DNA of 64,000 nt from Phragmitibacter sp965284365 (GTDB lineage Bacteria; Verrucomicrobiota; Verrucomicrobiia; Verrucomicrobiales; Verrucomicrobiaceae). The position numbers and the translations under genes were made by a program. Under the pieces are notes generated by a model that had not been told where the DNA came from, searched no databases, and worked only from the letters and a program-made list of their open reading frames with translations. Shown here piece after piece: positions 60,381-64,000 of the stretch (positions are counted from its first letter, which is position 1; each line of letters opens with the position of its first letter). The stretch is from positions 2,294,001 through 2,358,000 of the forward strand of contig OZ260079.1 of NCBI GenBank assembly GCA_965284365.1, written 5' to 3'.

Positions 60381-63300
60381 CTAGTTCGATTTATTCGACA
60401 AGCAGGCAGACAGCGCTTGCTGTAGTTGCGAGAAATTCACCGGCTTGGTGAGGTGATGCACGAAGCCCGCCTCTTTGGAACGGTTTTGATCTTCTTCCGT
60501 GCCATACCCGGTCAGCGCGATGCCTCGCAGGCCATACTTATCATTGAGAGTGCGCATCAACTCGAATCCAGTGGCATCAGGAAGTCCAATGTCACTGACC
60601 ACAATGTCGAAGCTGTTTTGCTCGGCCAGTTCCAGAGCCGCGTTGGCGCAGTTCCCATACATCACCTCATAGCCAGCCCGGCGCAGCAAACGCGTGAGCA
60701 CATTCAAGGTAGGCTCGTGGTCTTCGACGAGGAGTACGCGGATGCCAGCCATGTCGCTGACAGGTTGGCTGGGGGGACTTGCTGTGGACGCTGGCACGGA
60801 GCTGAGCGCAGGCTCCACAGGCAGCACCACTCGCAGCGTGGCGCCTTTCCCAAGACCAGCGCTCTCCGCAGTGATCTCACCATGATGCAATTGTGCAATG
60901 GCATTGGAAATTGCCAGCCCCAGACCCAGACCGCCATACCGGTGGTCATTGGCCAAACCACCCTGATCGAAAGGATGAAAGATGCGGCCCAGGGCATCAG
61001 GCAAAATCCCAATGCCCGAATCGCGGACTTCAACGACAAGAGTCTCTGCCGGATCGTTCCAGGACCGGATGGTGATCGCGCCTCCCGCCGGCGTGAATTT
61101 CACCGCGTTCTTCAGGATGTTCCAAAAGACTTGCTGCAAGCGGGCCGGATCACCTTGAAGCTGACAATGCTCGGCAGCTAAATCCAGTTCCAGCGTGAGC
61201 CTGTGCGACTGAATGTCATCAGAGAGGATGCCAACCGCCAGTTGGATGGCGGCATGGGCATCACAGGTTTCCAAACGAAGGGCCATCTTGCCACGGGAGA
61301 TGCGCGTCACGTCAAGCAGGTCATCAATGAGCCGCGCCTCGAGCTCGATATTCCGCCGGATGACCGCCAGATCCGCACGCAGCGTCTCCGGGATGTGTTC
61401 CTCATCCTCAAGACTGGCGACACTTAGCAATGCTGGGGTAAGCGGTGTCCGTAATTCATGCGAGAGCACCGCTAGGAAATCATCCTTCGCTTGATTCGCG
61501 CGCTCCGCTTCGTTCTTCGCCACGGCCAGCGCTTCCGTCGCCCACATCTGTTCGGTGATATCCGTATGCGTTCCAAACCAGCGCAGTAGTTGCCGCTCTT
61601 CACTCCACACCGGCAAAGCTCGGCCCAGGAACCAGCGGAATTCTCCGTCCTTGCCTCGAAGCGGGAAGGTGTCTTCCCAGACTTCACGGGTCTCCAGATG
61701 CCGCCGCCATTTGGCGGTCACCCTCTCAATGTGAGCGGGGTGATGAACTCGGGTGCGGTCGAAGTGTTCCATTTCTTCGGGAGACAAGCCGGTGTATTCG
61801 AACCAGCGTTCATTGAACCAGAAAGCATGCCCGTTCTCATCTGCCATCCAGGCAAGTTGGGCCATGTTGTCGGCCAACAAACGGAGGCGTTCATCGCTCT
61901 CCTGTAAGGCCAGGGTGACCTTGGCTCGCTCGATGGATTCCCAGCAACGGTTCGCGACTTGCAGCGTCAGGGCCACCTCTTTCTCCGTCCAGCGCCGCGG
62001 TGTCTTTTGATGCACCGCCATGGCACCCACGAAGCGCCCGCCTTTATGAATGGGAACGCAGATGACGGATCGAATTTGGGTGGCGCGGTACGCTGCTAGC
62101 ACCTCGGAAGATAACGCCATCGTCTCTACGTCCTCAGCCACGTAGGGTTTGTCATCCCGCATGAGTTGCAGCACTTCCGCACCGAATTGAGTAAAGGTAT
62201 AGCGGCCCACGATGCTGGGCACGTTGCGGCAAAAGTCACCGCGGATGTTCATGGTGTCTTCATCGGCATCAATGTCCGCATAAGCAGAACGATCCACCAC
62301 CAGGTGCTCGCCCAGTAATCGTGTGGCGGCAGCCATTATCTCGGAAGCGTTCGTAAGAGGTCGAATGGTGTCGTCCACCAAGGCCAGAAATTTGCGGCGT
62401 TCCTCGAGCTCCCGGCGCTCCGTGATGTCCACGAAGGCCGCCACGCTTCCCCTGGGTTTGCCCTCGTCATCAAACAAAGGCGCCACGTATTCCAGAAGCC
62501 GGACTTTGCGTCCGTTGGCATGCTCAATATTCACTTCGACGCCTCTGGACTCAATGCCTTCCCGGGCGGCAATTTGCATGGGCAACTCGGAGCCGGAGAT
62601 TTCTCTTCCTGTGTCGTCAAGGACTCGAAAGTGTTGCGGCAGTTCCTCTTCTGGTGCGGTCTTGGACGCATTGGAAGAAACTTCCAAACCGAGGATCTCT
62701 GCCAGGGCGGGATTCGTACGGATGTCTTTGCATTCGGTGTCTTTGGCTATGCCGATGCCAATGGGCATGACGGCCAGGAGCGTTTCGAGTTCGGCCAGAC
62801 GTTCTCGGCTCTCAGCCTGTAGACGGCCAGCCTCGGCTTCCGTATGACGCCGTTCCGTGACATCGCTAAACAGGATGGCCACGCGATGGCTGTCGTGGGT
62901 CTCACTGATCCGAAAGGCATAGCCGGACAACCAGCGGTTTAAAAATTGGGAGTAAAGTTCAAATCGCCGCGCTTTGCCTGTCTTCGCCACCTCGCCGCAA
63001 AGAGCGAACCAATGCTCCTCATGTTCAGGGTGGATTTGGCGAATCGTGCGGCCTATGCAGTCGTCCAGACCGGTATGCTGCGCGAAAGCGGGATTTACCT
63101 CAATTAAGCGCAAGTCAGCGGGTGACCCATCGGCGCCCCAATTGATTTCCACGACGCAGAAACCTTCGTCCATGGAGTTGAAGAGAAGGCGGTACTTTTC
63201 TTCGCTTTTGGAGAGTGCCGCTGCCGCGAGCTTTTCCTCTGTAATGTCGCGGAAGTAAGTAGAAAGACCTCCCGTCCTGATGGGAAAGGCTCGGATGGCG

Positions 63301-63614
63301 TACCAGCGTGACCAAGGCTCGTAAAAATACCGAAGCTCCGCGCACTGACCTGTCGCAACCGCCTGGCGGTATACCGATTCAAGGACGGTGCCCTTGTTCG
63401 CCGGGAAGATCTCCCAGAAATCCTGTCCGACCAGAGAATCCACATTCCCATCCATGTGGGGTCCCAGGAGCTTCCGGGCAGACTCGTTCAGGTAGCTGAA
63501 ACGCCACTCCGCATCAAATGCCGCAAACCCATCGGTGATGCTCTCCAGGATACTGATAAGTTGGTCCTCGCCTTCGCCTGGTAGGATAGGGGCATTGGAG
63601 TCGAGTGTGCTCAA
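60381..63614 (-). CDS. Hybrid histidine kinase with multiple PAS, GAF and a receiver domain
   Basis: The 1077-residue soluble kinase has no membrane helices. Domains in order: PAS (about 17-125, LESITDGFAAFDAEWRFSYLN), PAS (140-255), PAS (270-400, ETLLAVMPIGIGIAKDTE), GAF (405-565), PAS (570-695, LLADNMAQLAWMADENGHAFWFNE), HisKA with FLAVLSHELRTPLTP (His near 715), HATPase (YGGLGLGLAISNAIAQ) and a REC domain (about 950-1072, VLLVEDHEPTLNVL, phospho-acceptor Asp in IVVSDIGLPD, Lys in LTKPVN). The start is TTG at 63614; no ATG is available before the first PAS. It senses intracellular signals and probably passes phosphate to an unlinked output. Confidence 0.93.
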   Translation of the reverse strand: MSTLDSNAPILPGEGEDQLISILESITDGFAAFDAEWRFSYLNESARKLLGPHMDGNVDSLVGQDFWEIFPANKGTVLESVYRQAVATGQCAELRYFYEPWSRWYAIRAFPIRTGGLSTYFRDITEEKLAAAALSKSEEKYRLLFNSMDEGFCVVEINWGADGSPADLRLIEVNPAFAQHTGLDDCIGRTIRQIHPEHEEHWFALCGEVAKTGKARRFELYSQFLNRWLSGYAFRISETHDSHRVAILFSDVTERRHTEAEAGRLQAESRERLAELETLLAVMPIGIGIAKDTECKDIRTNPALAEILGLEVSSNASKTAPEEELPQHFRVLDDTGREISGSELPMQIAAREGIESRGVEVNIEHANGRKVRLLEYVAPLFDDEGKPRGSVAAFVDITERRELEERRKFLALVDDTIRPLTNASEIMAAATRLLGEHLVVDRSAYADIDADEDTMNIRGDFCRNVPSIVGRYTFTQFGAEVLQLMRDDKPYVAEDVETMALSSEVLAAYRATQIRSVICVPIHKGGRFVGAMAVHQKTPRRWTEKEVALTLQVANRCWESIERAKVTLALQESDERLRLLADNMAQLAWMADENGHAFWFNERWFEYTGLSPEEMEHFDRTRVHHPAHIERVTAKWRRHLETREVWEDTFPLRGKDGEFRWFLGRALPVWSEERQLLRWFGTHTDITEQMWATEALAVAKNEAERANQAKDDFLAVLSHELRTPLTPALLSVASLEDEEHIPETLRADLAVIRRNIELEARLIDDLLDVTRISRGKMALRLETCDAHAAIQLAVGILSDDIQSHRLTLELDLAAEHCQLQGDPARLQQVFWNILKNAVKFTPAGGAITIRSWNDPAETLVVEVRDSGIGILPDALGRIFHPFDQGGLANDHRYGGLGLGLAISNAIAQLHHGEITAESAGLGKGATLRVVLPVEPALSSVPASTASPPSQPVSDMAGIRVLLVEDHEPTLNVLTRLLRRAGYEVMYGNCANAALELAEQNSFDIVVSDIGLPDATGFELMRTLNDKYGLRGIALTGYGTEEDQNRSKEAGFVHHLTKPVNFSQLQQALSACLSNKSN

Positions 63615-63746
63615 TGATCGAAGGTGTTCGGTGTTCAGATGCTAATTTTTGCGCGGCGCAAAGCCAGACAAAAATAGTCTTAAGCACCCCTCAAGCCCTC
63701 CACAAAGCCTCGCAACACCCTCATTGTTGGCAGGACAGCAGAACGA

Positions 63747-64000
63747 TTAACGCCAAAGCCAGCGCAAGGTGTCAGGGAAAAGACTCGCGCCATGCTTGCC
63801 GTTGTGCGTCCCTTCACCCAACACGAATTGATAGTCCCATCCGGCATACTTCAAGGCAGCCGCCATATCCTGATTGGCCAGCGGCCAGTTGCCAAACTGG
63901 TTGTCGATGTCGTTCTTTCCGTCCTGTAGGAAGACGCGAATGCTGCGGCGCTGCTCCAAGACCTTTTGTTGTTCGGGCGTGGTGTAAACCTGCTTCGCAT
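63747..64000 (-). CDS. Alpha/beta-hydrolase esterase (enterochelin-esterase-like), C-terminal part
   Basis: About 83 C-terminal residues are visible; the N-terminus lies beyond the right edge. SIRVFLQDGKNDIDNQFGNWP holds the catalytic Asp candidate, and GEGTHNGKHGASLFPDTLRWLW holds the His. This layout is typical of secreted enterochelin-esterase-like (esterase D) enzymes in Verrucomicrobiota and Planctomycetota. The nucleophile Ser and the signal peptide cannot be seen here. Confidence 0.8.
   Translation of the reverse strand, partial: AKQVYTTPEQQKVLEQRRSIRVFLQDGKNDIDNQFGNWPLANQDMAAALKYAGWDYQFVLGEGTHNGKHGASLFPDTLRWLWR

Noticed and set aside
1..64000. CRISPR arrays, tRNA/rRNA genes, insertion sequences, prophage genes
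   Set aside because: None were seen: no spaced direct repeats, no tRNA cloverleaf in the intergenic gaps, and no transposase or phage structural genes.

Overview
The window reads as an ordinary chromosomal segment of a GC-rich Gram-negative bacterium, most likely a member of the Verrucomicrobiota (Verrucomicrobiaceae-like). This is an inference from gene content: a PEP-CTERM protein, a BNR sialidase-type glycosidase, a PmoA-like DUF6807 protein, a LamG/DUF1080-like secreted protein, an enterochelin-esterase-like hydrolase, DUF2851, a GYF_2-RDD protein, an mcsB-clpC pair and a nuoHIJKLMN block. I see no insertion sequence, prophage, CRISPR array, tRNA or rRNA gene. Genes are densely packed. 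Intergenic DNA carries short palindromic repeats, a few intrinsic terminators and several operator-like inverted repeats.

Layout. 1-8000 (minus strand): SMUG1-type uracil-DNA glycosylase (cut by the window edge), Hanks kinase with a LamG-like exterior domain, DUF6807, queG, aldo/keto reductase, zinc alcohol dehydrogenase and a luciferase-like flavin oxidoreductase. 8200-10140: secreted sialidase-like protein and an ArsR-type regulator. 10567-14194: mcsB-clpC protein quality control, closed by a strong terminator. 14329-19537: GlcD-like FAD oxidase, serine acetyltransferase, SprT-like metalloprotease, small membrane protein, mannose-1-P guanylyltransferase and ruvX. 19624-25000: LolC/E-type permease, secreted LamG-like protein, double SnoaL protein, PhnB-like protein and tyrS. 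25100-29865: TPR protein, trmB (damaged or non-canonical start), Rrf2/NsrR-like regulator, trpD and YqgE. 29906-36229: PEP-CTERM protein, metG, TPR + double-redoxin pair, cupin, YnfA and HAD phosphatase. 36375-39438: lepA and lepB. 39474-43846: RND efflux pump. 44152-51740: nuoHIJKLMN. 52073-64000: Gly-rich lipoprotein, pgsA, ComEA-like, DEDD exonuclease, GYF-RDD, infA, a large unknown secreted protein, lipid kinase, DUF2851, a multi-PAS hybrid histidine kinase and the tail of an esterase.

The most interesting signals are regulatory. First, three near-identical 18-bp palindromes of the form KTTCGAT-N4-ATCGAAM lie at the promoter of the flavin oxidoreductase / alcohol dehydrogenase / aldo-keto reductase run (two copies) and at the ArsR-type regulator (one copy), which predicts an autoregulated redox or xenobiotic regulon. 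Second, the nuoH-lipoprotein intergenic region holds a perfect CRP-type core (TGTGA-N6-TCACA), followed on the plus strand by an intrinsic terminator with no gene before it, which suggests an undescribed small RNA or attenuated leader. Other points: McsB keeps its arginine-kinase and RDxxRA motifs next to a ClpC with both phospho-arginine docking glutamates, without mcsA or ctsR; trmB has no usable canonical start codon in frame; infA has a possible 51-residue basic extension; signal peptidase I has a large insertion between its catalytic residues.
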